From: an uncultured Bdellovibrio sp.
Lineage (GTDB): Bacteria > Bdellovibrionota > Bdellovibrionia > Bdellovibrionales > Bdellovibrionaceae
Direction of reading: 5' to 3'
Assembly: GCA_946480995.1 (NCBI GenBank)
Contig: CAMLMF010000057.1
Span: 1 to 9,937, forward strand
DNA: 9,937 nt
In this document: positions 1-6,896 of the stretch, piece by piece
Numbering within the stretch: position 1 is the first letter of the stretch
How the letters are laid out: every line of letters starts with the position of its first letter
Notes under the pieces: model-generated
Databases searched by the model: none
What the model saw: only the letters and a program-made list of their open reading frames with translations
Told to the model about the DNA's origin: nothing
Program-made: the position numbers and the translations under genes

Positions 1-532
1 CACTGCGTTTGCGTCCCTTATCCCAAGGGGCAATATCTTTGTGACCTTGAATGAACGTGGTCGTGGCTGATTGCACATAATCTATCGCGGTGACAGCCAA
101 GCCTTTAAAGTGCCCCTGGCGCATATTCTCTTCGACTTTTTCGTAATTCATATTGGAATGAATCAGGTGGCGTAAGGGGGCCGTGTCCATCAGGGATTTT
201 CCTGGTGTGGTGCCCGTCATGGCGCCGATAGATAAATCTCGGAACCACTGAAAGCCGATTTTCCCCATGTTTACGGAATCGGTGGAGAAGACTTTCTCAA
301 AAGAAATTTCACTCCATAAGCGAACCAGTTCTGAAGTGGCAAAGTGCAGGTTTTCTGCGTTGCTGGCTAAAGAGCTTGCATTGATGGCGCCCGCGCTGAC
401 GCCCGAAAGATAGTCAAATTTTAAGGGAACACCCGAGCTATGGCTGAGCTGTTGCGCGGCCATGATCACGCCCACCTGATAAGCCCCGCGAGCTCCGCCA
501 CCAGATAGCACCAAACCCAAATCTTTATTCAT
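1..532 (-). CDS. Patatin-like phospholipase, N-terminal 177 residues (cut by left edge)
   Basis: Reading the minus strand from ATG 532-530 gives an open frame to the window edge (177 codons plus one base). The product starts MNKDLGLVLSGGGARGAYQ: the glycine-rich oxyanion-hole motif GGGARG is at residues 11-16, and the nucleophile elbow GVSAG at 44-48 puts the catalytic serine at Ser46. These are the two N-terminal hallmarks of bacterial patatin-like acyl hydrolases, which use a Ser-Asp dyad to cleave phospholipid or other lipid esters. The catalytic Asp motif (DGG/DGA type) would lie beyond the window, so activity cannot be confirmed. There is no signal peptide, so the protein is cytoplasmic or leaves by a non-Sec route. 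AAAGGA (547-542) sits 9 nt before the start, inside the end of the upstream gene. It is the third gene of a tight operon. The lipid substrate is unknown; the family call is firm. Confidence 0.93.
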   Translation of the reverse strand, partial: MNKDLGLVLSGGGARGAYQVGVIMAAQQLSHSSGVPLKFDYLSGVSAGAINASSLASNAENLHFATSELVRLWSEISFEKVFSTDSVNMGKIGFQWFRDLSIGAMTGTTPGKSLMDTAPLRHLIHSNMNYEKVEENMRQGHFKGLAVTAIDYVQSATTTFIQGHKDIAPWDKGRKRS

Positions 533-535
533 GAA

Positions 536-955
536 TTAGCGTCCTTTGACTTTTAAAGGCTGAAATAAGTCCGGGGATTTTTGCGCAGCCGGAGAGCGCC
601 CTGAAGTGGTGAATAAGTTCGTCAGGCACGCTTGGCGCTGTTCGTCGGCCAAGGTTTCGTCGCCCGCGCAAGAGCTTAAAGAACGGGGTTGAATTTTTTT
701 GTCTTTCATAGAGTCCCAGCACGTCCAAAACGCAGCGTCTTCTTTTTGCAGATTACAAACGCTGGCGGCATACCAATCTATGGTTTCTTTTTGGGTACGT
801 TGTTCGCAGTTTTTAATGTCGTCGTCGCCAATAAAGCGACTGCATAAATTTTCTGGATTTACGGGTTCAAGGGCAAATGCAAGAAAGGGGATGCAGGCGA
901 TGGGAAGCAGGGATTGAAAGACAAGTTTCAGAGAAGGTTTGCCAAGCAAACTCAT
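536..955 (-). CDS. Small exported protein with six mature cysteines, unknown family
   Basis: A 139-residue protein I do not recognise. The N-terminus has a basic start, a hydrophobic stretch (about residues 9-27) and a plausible signal peptidase I site after AFA (Ala28), so the mature protein of about 111 residues is probably periplasmic or secreted. Mature cysteines lie at 38, 50, 67, 79, 96 and 110; an even number and regular spacing (12-17 residues) suggest disulfides and a small helical fold. A lipoprotein is possible but less likely, because the only candidate lipobox Cys (PIAC, Cys21) lies inside the hydrophobic core. Its ATG (955-953) overlaps the HD-GYP stop codon in an ATGA arrangement, and AAGGTGG (966-960) provides the ribosome site, so translation is probably coupled. 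The TAA stop is 3 nt before the patatin start. Function unknown. Confidence 0.85.
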   Translation of the reverse strand: MSLLGKPSLKLVFQSLLPIACIPFLAFALEPVNPENLCSRFIGDDDIKNCEQRTQKETIDWYAASVCNLQKEDAAFWTCWDSMKDKKIQPRSLSSCAGDETLADEQRQACLTNLFTTSGRSPAAQKSPDLFQPLKVKGR

Positions 956-1923
956 GAAGCCACCTTGATTTTAAATAAAACAGAATACATTGCTTTCAGC
1001 ATATCCGGATCATAGCGACCCGCTAATTTTTCTTTCATCATCGTCACGGCATCTAGTGGAGTCATCGGCACATTGTAGGAGCGCTGTGTGGTCATTGCGT
1101 CGTAGGTGTCGGTGATCGCCACAATGCGTGCGAATGGATGGATTTCATCCGCGATCAGTTGTTGAGGATAGCCATTGCCAGACCACGATTCATGATGTTC
1201 AAAGCACGCGGCTTTGATCGCGTCACTGATGTTGGGATGATTGTTAAGAATAACTAAGCCGTACTGAGGATGCATTTTCATTTGTTCCCACTCAGCATCC
1301 GTCAGTCCGCCTTTTTTACACAAGATATCTAGGCTGACATTACGTTTGCCGATGTCGTGAAACAATGATCCGACACCCAGCTCTTCCAAGGTTTTCGCGT
1401 CATAACCAAGGGCTTTGCCTAAACCCAAAGAGTAAATGCTGACATCCAGGGAGTGATTGTAAGTGTAAAAATCATGACCCGACAAAGAGATCATAAAGCC
1501 CATAGCTTCTGGGGCATGCTCCATCAAATCGATAAAGTCTTTGATGATCGGACGCGAGTCATCAAGGGCTTTGTTGACGTCAGGATTTTCGAAAAGATCT
1601 TCCATCAAGGCGACAGAGGATTCGCGCAAGATCGCCGCTTTTTCAAACGGATTAATCAGACTTGAGTTCATTTCTTCGCGAACCCAGTCGCGATAGGTTT
1701 GTTTGTCTTCCGCTTTCACAAAGAACGAATCCCCTGTGTCACGACCGTGCAAGGTTTTAATCTTGCCATCGGAAAGACGGTCGCCAGCACGTAAATACAG
1801 AATATGTTTCCCATCCACTAAGACAAAAATGTCAAAAGTGGTGACTTTATCGGGGCGAATAGTATTCAAACGAATACGAAAGAAAGAAGCGTTCTCCATA
1901 GCAAAATTCTGCCATGGATACAT
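952..1923 (-). CDS. HD-GYP domain protein, predicted cyclic-di-GMP phosphodiesterase
   Basis: A 323-residue cytoplasmic protein with no membrane segment. Residues about 14-85 form a beta-rich N-terminal sensory or regulatory region of unknown type; 90-135 is a helical linker; 145-320 is an HD-GYP domain. Metal and catalytic residues are present in order: His157, His189-Asp190 with Lys193 (HDIGK), His218, His243-His244-Glu245, the signature GNGYP (249-253) and DTYDAMT (272-278). HD-GYP enzymes hydrolyse cyclic-di-GMP to pGpG or GMP with a bi- or trinuclear iron or other metal centre. All signature residues, including the GYP tyrosine, are kept, so it should be active (inference). Start choice is uncertain: neither ATG 1923 nor the in-frame ATG at 1899 (Met9) has a good Shine-Dalgarno. 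It is the first gene of the operon with the exported protein and the patatin, and divergent from recG. Confidence 0.93.
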   Translation of the reverse strand: MYPWQNFAMENASFFRIRLNTIRPDKVTTFDIFVLVDGKHILYLRAGDRLSDGKIKTLHGRDTGDSFFVKAEDKQTYRDWVREEMNSSLINPFEKAAILRESSVALMEDLFENPDVNKALDDSRPIIKDFIDLMEHAPEAMGFMISLSGHDFYTYNHSLDVSIYSLGLGKALGYDAKTLEELGVGSLFHDIGKRNVSLDILCKKGGLTDAEWEQMKMHPQYGLVILNNHPNISDAIKAACFEHHESWSGNGYPQQLIADEIHPFARIVAITDTYDAMTTQRSYNVPMTPLDAVTMMKEKLAGRYDPDMLKAMYSVLFKIKVAS

Positions 1924-1950
1924 TGACTTAGGAACAAATTCCTGAATAAT
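1923..1950 (+). promoter_or_regulatory. Candidate sigma70-type promoter of recG
   Basis: TTGACT (1923-1928, five of six to the -35 consensus) and AATAAT (1945-1950, five of six to the -10 consensus) are separated by 16 nt. The predicted start of transcription, about 7 nt past the -10, is near 1957, only 0-2 nt before the recG ATG at 1959. The -35 overlaps the start codon of the divergent HD-GYP gene. Seen in sequence; function inferred. Confidence 0.55.
1930..1943. repeat. Inverted repeat between the recG -35 and -10 elements
   Basis: AGGAA-CAAA-TTCCT is a perfect 5-bp dyad with a 4-nt spacer. It fits exactly into the spacer of the candidate recG promoter and lies in the 35-nt gap between the divergent HD-GYP and recG starts. 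It could be a regulator site affecting both directions, but a 5-bp arm can arise by chance in this A+T-rich gap. Confidence 0.4.
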
Positions 1951-1958
1951 CGAAGGCG

Positions 1959-4046
1959 ATGGCCCTTCGTCTAGACACTTCCATTCAATACCTTAAAGGA
2001 GTCGGCCCCAAGCTTGGCGATCTCTTCTCTCGGAAGGGGTTAAAGACCTTGGGCGACCTCTTAGAGTTCTATCCGAGAGCCTATGAAGACCAGAGGGCCG
2101 CTCGTAACATTGCCAGTCTCAAAGCGGACGATATTGTCAGTATTAAGGCCCAAGTTGCGACAGTTCACAGTGTCAATATGGGGCGATCCACACGCAAGAT
2201 GTTTGATGTGGTGGTCCGCGATGCTTCCGGACAAATTCATTGCAAGTACTTCCGCGTGCCTTACAAAGGGTATTTTGAAAGATTTAAACCCTACACCGAT
2301 GTGCGCGTTGTCGGTAAAGTCACTGAATACCGTGGTCGCTTGGAATTTCATCATCCCGACATCCGTGACATCGAGCCAGAGGACGAGACAAAAGATGCCT
2401 TGATTCCTCTGTACACGGAAATCGAAGGGCTTGCGACGGCTAAAATTATGAAGCTGGTGCGCGCAGCTTTTGTGCAGATGGAAGAGTGGCCGGAAGAAGC
2501 TTTGCCAAAGTGGATCCTGCAGAAATACTCTTTAAAGCCGCGCAAGGATGCCTTAAGAGAAATTCATTATCCAGATCCAGAAAAAGCGGCTGAATACGCT
2601 GAATTTAAAAGTGCTGCGCAACGAAGAATCATCTTCGATGAGTTCTTTTGGCTAGAGCTTTACCTGGCGTCGCGCAAAGTCGGCTTTAAAAAATCCGGAG
2701 CGCCACAGATTCAAAATAAAGGCACTCAGCTTAAGGCCTTAGAAAAAAATCTGCCCTTTGCCATGACCGGCGCACAAAAAAGAGTTTTCGCCGAGATCAA
2801 AGAGGACTTAGAAAAAGCTCAACCTATGCATCGCATGGTGCAAGGGGATGTGGGCAGTGGCAAGACCCTGGTGTGCTTTATGGCGGCGACCTACGCGGCA
2901 GAAAGTGGTTTTCAGTCTTGCTTGATGGCGCCAACAGAAATCTTAGCCGAGCAGCACTTTAAAAACGCCCAAAAAGTTTTGCAACCTTTGGGGGTGCGCT
3001 TAGGTCTGCTTTTGGGAAAGAGCAAAGCTTCAGAACGCAAACAAGTTTTAGCGGCTTTGCAGGCGGGTGAAATTGATTTGATTATTGGCACCCATGCCCT
3101 GATCGAAGATGAAGTGCAGTTTGCAAACTTAGGTTTGGTGATCATTGACGAACAACATCGTTTCGGGGTCGAACAAAGGGGGGTATTAAAAAACAAAGGC
3201 CAGTCTCCGCATTTCTTAGTGATGACGGCGACGCCGATTCCACGAACTTTGGCGATGACCGTGTATGGTGATTTAGATGTGTCAATCATCGACGAAATGC
3301 CCGCGGGGCGCAGTCCGATTCAAACTCGAGCGACCTTTGAAAGTAAGCGACCGCAAGCTTTGAATTTTATGTTGGAACAGTTGCAAAAAGGCCGCCAAGC
3401 TTACATCGTTTATCCCTTGGTTGAAGAAAGCGAAAAAATTGATCTAAAAGATGCGGTGTCTGAATACGAAAAACTCAAAGTTCAATTCCCGCAGGTGAAG
3501 TTTGGTCTGTTGCACGGAAAAATGAAGGCTGATGAAAAAGACCAAGTCATGACCCAGTTTCGCAATCAAAAAATCCAAGTCCTGGTTTCAACCACGGTGA
3601 TCGAAGTCGGCGTCGATGTGCCTAACGCCAATATCATGATCATCGAGCACGCTGAACGCTTTGGTCTGTCACAACTGCATCAGTTGCGGGGGCGGGTCGG
3701 CCGTGGAGAGCACAAAAGTTTCTGTATTTTGATTATGGGCTATGCCGTTTCTGAAGAAGGCAAGCAGCGCACGGAAATGATGGAAAAAACCTCGGATGGT
3801 TTTAAAATTGCCGAATTTGATTTAGAAATGCGTGGCCCGGGGGAATTCATGGGGACGCGCCAATCAGGATTGTCCGGTTTTAAGTTAGCCAACTTGGTTC
3901 GTGACATGTCGGTCCTGCAGCAAGCCCGAGAAGCAGCTTTTGAAGTTCTAAAAAAAGATCCAAAACTTTCTTATGTAGAGAATCAAGGTTTGCGCGAAGA
4001 GCTTTTGCGTGAACACGGTCCCACCGCACTTGCTGGTATCGCGTAA
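1959..4046 (+). CDS. recG: ATP-dependent DNA helicase RecG
   Basis: The 695-residue product is of normal RecG length and collinear with the family. RecG is a monomeric, double-strand DNA translocase that regresses stalled replication forks and acts on Holliday junctions and R-loops. Residues about 1-50 carry the N-terminal YLKGVGPKLG helix-hairpin-type segment; about 55-140 is the wedge (OB-fold) domain that splits forks. The superfamily 2 motor follows: GDVGSGKT Walker A (296-303), APTEILAEQH (324-333), DEQH Walker B (397-400), TATPIPRT (423-430), motif V near 544-556, and QLRGRVGRG (575-583). FDLEMRGPGEFMGTRQSG (620-637) is the TRG motif that couples ATP hydrolysis to translocation. ATG 1959 is the only suitable start, since the next in-frame Met is residue 74. 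AAGG (1953-1956) is only 2 nt from it, too close for a normal ribosome site. No damage or truncation seen. Confidence 0.98.
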   Translation: MALRLDTSIQYLKGVGPKLGDLFSRKGLKTLGDLLEFYPRAYEDQRAARNIASLKADDIVSIKAQVATVHSVNMGRSTRKMFDVVVRDASGQIHCKYFRVPYKGYFERFKPYTDVRVVGKVTEYRGRLEFHHPDIRDIEPEDETKDALIPLYTEIEGLATAKIMKLVRAAFVQMEEWPEEALPKWILQKYSLKPRKDALREIHYPDPEKAAEYAEFKSAAQRRIIFDEFFWLELYLASRKVGFKKSGAPQIQNKGTQLKALEKNLPFAMTGAQKRVFAEIKEDLEKAQPMHRMVQGDVGSGKTLVCFMAATYAAESGFQSCLMAPTEILAEQHFKNAQKVLQPLGVRLGLLLGKSKASERKQVLAALQAGEIDLIIGTHALIEDEVQFANLGLVIIDEQHRFGVEQRGVLKNKGQSPHFLVMTATPIPRTLAMTVYGDLDVSIIDEMPAGRSPIQTRATFESKRPQALNFMLEQLQKGRQAYIVYPLVEESEKIDLKDAVSEYEKLKVQFPQVKFGLLHGKMKADEKDQVMTQFRNQKIQVLVSTTVIEVGVDVPNANIMIIEHAERFGLSQLHQLRGRVGRGEHKSFCILIMGYAVSEEGKQRTEMMEKTSDGFKIAEFDLEMRGPGEFMGTRQSGLSGFKLANLVRDMSVLQQAREAAFEVLKKDPKLSYVENQGLREELLREHGPTALAGIA

Positions 4047-4049
4047 GCA

Positions 4050-4128
4050 AGCACATCCAGAAATTTTATTTTCACTTGTGTTGAAAAATATTTTTTGTCA
4101 TCCTGAACGCAGAACACAAGGATGTGCT
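4050..4128 (+). repeat. Interrupted inverted repeat enclosing the RBS of the 4131 gene
   Basis: AGCACATCC (4050-4058) is perfectly complementary to GGATGTGCT (4120-4128), and CTTGTGTT (4075-4082) is perfectly complementary to AACACAAG (4113-4120). The two right arms are contiguous, so in RNA they could form one helix of about 16 bp with a bulge (4059-4075) and a 30-nt loop. The Shine-Dalgarno AAGGA (4118-4122) is at the junction and would be fully paired. There is no U-tract after it, so it is not an intrinsic terminator. The pairing is seen directly; a regulatory role is inferred. Confidence 0.5.
4118..4122 (+). promoter_or_regulatory. Ribosome binding site fixing the start at 4131
   Basis: AAGGA is 8 nt upstream of ATG 4131. 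The earlier in-frame ATG at 4122 overlaps this site and has no site of its own. ATG 4131 also gives a clean signal peptide with lysine at position 2, so it is the better start. Confidence 0.8.
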
Positions 4129-4130
4129 CG

Positions 4131-4538
4131 ATGAAAAATACATTGGTTAGTTTTATAGTTGGTTCTTTCTTCTTTTCTTGCGTCTCTTCGGCTGCACCAG
4201 CGAACTATAAGGTCAGCATGCGGGTGGGGCTTAAAGGTCAGTCACCGATTTCAATTAATACGATCGCTAAAGCGGGTAAGAAAAGTTATGTCAGTCAGTT
4301 TTCAGATGACGGGCAGACAGAAACTTTGGTCACTGTTTTTGCGAAAAAATCTCAAGTTAAAAAACAAGATGGTTTGTTGATGGATGTCTCCGTGACCAAA
4401 CGTGTGCGTGGCGAAATGAAAATACAAGAAAAAGCGCAGATGTTTGCCCCAGAAAATCAAGAAACCGAGTTCGGCATGAACTCCCGCGGGAAAACTTCTG
4501 GCAATCTTTCACTTGCGGTGATGACTCACCGACTGTAG
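4131..4538 (+). CDS. Small exported protein of unknown function
   Basis: The 135-residue product is not a family I recognise. It begins MKNTLVSFIVGSFFFSC, a short basic N-terminus and a hydrophobic core (5-18), followed by SSAAPA with possible signal peptidase I sites after Ala21 or Ala24. Cys17 could alternatively be a poor lipobox (FFSC). The mature part is rich in Lys, Ser, Thr and Val with alternating polar and hydrophobic residues (for example YKVSMRVGLKG and LLMDVSVTKRV), suggesting mostly beta strands, and has no cysteine or recognisable catalytic motif. It lies 84 nt after recG and 81 nt before the protease, on the same strand, with no clear terminator on either side, so it may be cotranscribed with either. 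The coding call rests on signal peptide, RBS and lack of a competing frame. Confidence 0.75.
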   Translation: MKNTLVSFIVGSFFFSCVSSAAPANYKVSMRVGLKGQSPISINTIAKAGKKSYVSQFSDDGQTETLVTVFAKKSQVKKQDGLLMDVSVTKRVRGEMKIQEKAQMFAPENQETEFGMNSRGKTSGNLSLAVMTHRL

Positions 4539-4607
4539 AGCAATCACTCACTGCGGCATAAGAATTCTTTGCGCCTCGACTTCTGTCGTGATCTGATTTT
4601 TTCCGTA

Positions 4608-4614
4608 GAGGGGG
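4608..4614 (+). promoter_or_regulatory. Ribosome binding site fixing the protease start at 4620
   Basis: GAGGGGG lies 5 nt before ATG 4620. The frame is open further upstream to a TTG at 4569, but that start has no ribosome site and would put 17 polar residues ahead of the signal peptide, so ATG 4620 is preferred. Confidence 0.85.
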
Positions 4615-4619
4615 AAATC

Positions 4620-6755
4620 ATGAATCAACTTGTGAAAAACATCACGGGTTCCGTTGTCTGTACTTTGCTTTTTGCAGGGGCGGCACAAGCAGGAACTGTC
4701 CTGAAAATGAATGCCGGCTTTATCGACACGCAGAAGGCAGCAAATACGTATGCCACTCTGTGGTCTGCAGAATCTGCACCGAGCGAATTCATCGTGCAAT
4801 TTAAAACGGCGATCACCGAGTCGGATAAAGCAGCCTTAGGGAAAAGCTTTGAAGTTTTCGGTTATCTTCCTGAAGACGCTTTGGTCGTGCGCGGCACTTA
4901 CGCAAACCTTATCAACTTCAAAAATGCCCATCCTCAAGTGCAAGCGGTGGTTAAGTACTTGCCATCTTATAAAGTCAGCACACAGTTTTCAGCGGCGAGC
5001 ATTTTTAACAAAGACACGGTTCAAAGTGTTCTAATTAAAGCGTTCAAATCGTCTGAAGGCGAATCAATTGCGCGCAAAATCACCGCTTTAAATCCTCAAG
5101 TACAACTTCAAGTTGTTGACGGAAAGTACATCACGGCTTTGCTTCCACGCGGAGCAGTTGCTCAAGTGGCAATGCTTACGGGGGTTGAAAATATTCAGCC
5201 GACTCCACAAATCGAATCATTCCATTTTGCGATGGATGAAGATCTCACAGGTACAGTAAAAGCTACTGCCGCTGGAGATTATTCTGATTTGACGGGTGAT
5301 GAACCAGGCACAAAAGTAATGAAGTTCAGCGCGGCATGGGCGATGGGTTACACTGGTCGCGGGCAAACAGTTTCTATGGCCGACACGGGTTTGGATTCTG
5401 GTGACGCAGCAACTGTGCACCAAGATTTTAAAGGCGCTGTGGTTTCTGGTTATCCTTTCGGTTTGTGGTCCAAATCTTGGGAAGATCCGATGGGACACGG
5501 AACACACGTTGCCGGTTCTGTTTTAGGACGTGGCACAGCTTCAAATGGCCTGCTTAAAGGGGGCGCTTACGAAGCAAACATGGTGGCTGAAGGCATGTGG
5601 TCGCCGATGCTTAAAAACTTAAGTGTTCCATCAAAACTAGGCGACTTGTTTGCCAAAGCTTATGCTGATGGAGCCCGCATTCACACCAACTCTTGGGGTG
5701 GCGCGCGCAGCTTCGGGGCTTATGATAACTTTGCCGTGCAAGTTGACGAATGGCTTTACGCTAATCCTGATATGTTAGTTTTGTTTGCAGCTGGTAACAG
5801 TGGTGCGGATAAAAACAAAGACGGACGTATTGATGCGGACTCTATGGCGTCTCCAGGAACAGCGAAAAACGTTCTGACTGTGGGTGCTTCTGAAAATAAA
5901 GTGACAACAGGTGGTATCCAAGTTCCGATCAGCAAACTCAGAGCCGCTAAAGACGAGTGGCCTGCAGAGCCGATCTACAGTGATTACATCTCTAATAACG
6001 AAAATGGTTTGGCGATGTTCTCTTCCCGTGGACCAACGACTGATGGTCGCGTGAAACCCGACATCGTAGCGCCGGGTACGAACATCCTCAGCGTAAAATC
6101 ACAAGTTAAAGACGCGTCTGATTTATGGGGCGCTTACAATCCGAACTATGCATGGTCGGGTGGTACGTCGATGGCAACACCATTGACAGCGGGTGCTGCG
6201 GCAGTTGCTCGCCAAGTTCTGGTTGAAAAATTGGGAATGCAAAATCCCTCAGGTGCGATGATGAAAGCCGTGATGATTCACACGGCAGTTGATATGTATC
6301 CTGGTCAGTTCGGTGAAGTAGGGGCGGCTCGTGGGCAAGAAATCCTGACGCGCAGACCAAACTCAGACGAAGGCTATGGCCGTGTCGATGTGGCGAATAT
6401 CGCGAATTTGGGTTCACAAACTAAATTGATCGACAACCGCCAAGGTGTCGCTCAAGGGGCTGAAGTTGTTTATGAGTTCACATTAACTCGCCCAGGGAAG
6501 CTGTATGCGAACTTGGTTTGGACGGATGCTCCAGGCTCTGTCAATGCGGCTCAAGCTTTGGTGAATGACTTGGATTTGGTGCTGACTTTGCCGAACGGAC
6601 AAACTTTGAGCCCTAACGATCATATCAACAACCTTGAAATGATCGAAAAGGACGGTTTGCCGGCTGGAAACTACAAGTTGGCGGTTAAAGGTTACAAAGT
6701 TCCGCAAGGAAAAGGCGGCGTCCAATCGTTTGCCTTGGCTTTCACGGCTCAATAG
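4620..6755 (+). CDS. Secreted subtilisin-family (S8) serine protease, KP-43-like
   Basis: The 711-residue preproprotein begins with a signal peptide at 1-24 (cleavage after AQA). Residues about 55-200 form a long propeptide that seems to hold two related modules (about 57-118 and 134-200), expected to fold the enzyme and inhibit it until cleavage. The catalytic domain is about 235-595, with Asp255 (ADTGLD), His293 (GHGTHVAGS), oxyanion Asn393 (AAGNSG) and Ser517 (GGTSMATP), a complete triad in subtilase order. Just after the oxyanion Asn, DKNKDGRIDAD (397-407) looks like an EF-hand or dockerin-type calcium loop. Residues about 600-711, with VWTDAPGS and LVNDLDLVL, match the C-terminal jelly-roll domain of KP-43-type alkaline proteases. 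The only Cys is in the signal peptide, as is common in extracellular proteases. It probably degrades extracellular or prey protein (inference). Followed by a strong terminator. Confidence 0.95.
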   Translation: MNQLVKNITGSVVCTLLFAGAAQAGTVLKMNAGFIDTQKAANTYATLWSAESAPSEFIVQFKTAITESDKAALGKSFEVFGYLPEDALVVRGTYANLINFKNAHPQVQAVVKYLPSYKVSTQFSAASIFNKDTVQSVLIKAFKSSEGESIARKITALNPQVQLQVVDGKYITALLPRGAVAQVAMLTGVENIQPTPQIESFHFAMDEDLTGTVKATAAGDYSDLTGDEPGTKVMKFSAAWAMGYTGRGQTVSMADTGLDSGDAATVHQDFKGAVVSGYPFGLWSKSWEDPMGHGTHVAGSVLGRGTASNGLLKGGAYEANMVAEGMWSPMLKNLSVPSKLGDLFAKAYADGARIHTNSWGGARSFGAYDNFAVQVDEWLYANPDMLVLFAAGNSGADKNKDGRIDADSMASPGTAKNVLTVGASENKVTTGGIQVPISKLRAAKDEWPAEPIYSDYISNNENGLAMFSSRGPTTDGRVKPDIVAPGTNILSVKSQVKDASDLWGAYNPNYAWSGGTSMATPLTAGAAAVARQVLVEKLGMQNPSGAMMKAVMIHTAVDMYPGQFGEVGAARGQEILTRRPNSDEGYGRVDVANIANLGSQTKLIDNRQGVAQGAEVVYEFTLTRPGKLYANLVWTDAPGSVNAAQALVNDLDLVLTLPNGQTLSPNDHINNLEMIEKDGLPAGNYKLAVKGYKVPQGKGGVQSFALAFTAQ

Positions 6756-6790
6756 CTTCAAGTACATCAGTTAAGTATTTGATATTAATG

Positions 6791-6825
6791 AATAAGGCTC
6801 GGGGTTCCCTGGGCCTTATTTTTTT
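6791..6825 (+). terminator. Intrinsic terminator after the protease gene
   Basis: AATAAGGC (6791-6798) pairs with GCCTTATT (6813-6820), and the stem continues inward through TCGGG and CCTGG (two G-U pairs) to a GTTC tetraloop (6804-6807), about 13 bp in all. A run of T (6819-6825) follows at once. It starts 36 nt after the stop codon and ends the recG/4131/protease direction before carD. Confidence 0.92.
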
Positions 6826-6867
6826 GAATAATTGCTCTGAAATTATTTCCTTACACGCTGCTCCCGT

Positions 6868-6896
6868 TTGATAACTCGTGTCAAATTTGATAGAAC
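6868..6896 (+). promoter_or_regulatory. Candidate sigma70-type promoter of carD
   Basis: TTGATA (6868-6873, five of six to the -35 consensus) and TAGAAC (6891-6896, four of six to the -10 consensus) are separated by exactly 17 nt. The predicted start is near 6903, giving a leader of about 36 nt. It lies between the upstream terminator and the carD RBS, where a promoter is needed. The spacer carries the 10-bp palindrome TCAAATTTGA (6881-6890), and TTTGATA occurs twice (6867-6873 and 6886-6892), a possible operator. Confidence 0.6.

Noticed and set aside
4059..4112. Promoter for the 4131 gene around TTGAAA (4081-4086) and AAATAT (4086-4091)
   Set aside because: The hexamers cannot be paired with a 16-18 nt spacing; the region is simply A+T-rich.
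4569..4619. Upstream TTG start giving a 728-residue protease
   Set aside because: No ribosome site, and it would place 17 residues including charged ones ahead of a good signal peptide; ATG 4620 has GAGGGGG at 5 nt.
4539..4619. Promoter for the protease gene (TTGCGC 4569-4574, TCTGAT 4592-4597, 17-nt spacing)
   Set aside because: Only three of six and four of six matches; not distinguishable from chance.
5217..5507. 96-codon open frame on the minus strand inside the protease gene
   Set aside because: It is antisense to well-conserved catalytic-domain sequence, has no recognisable protein features and is a by-product of codon bias; the same holds for the other antisense frames in recG, the protease and gltX.
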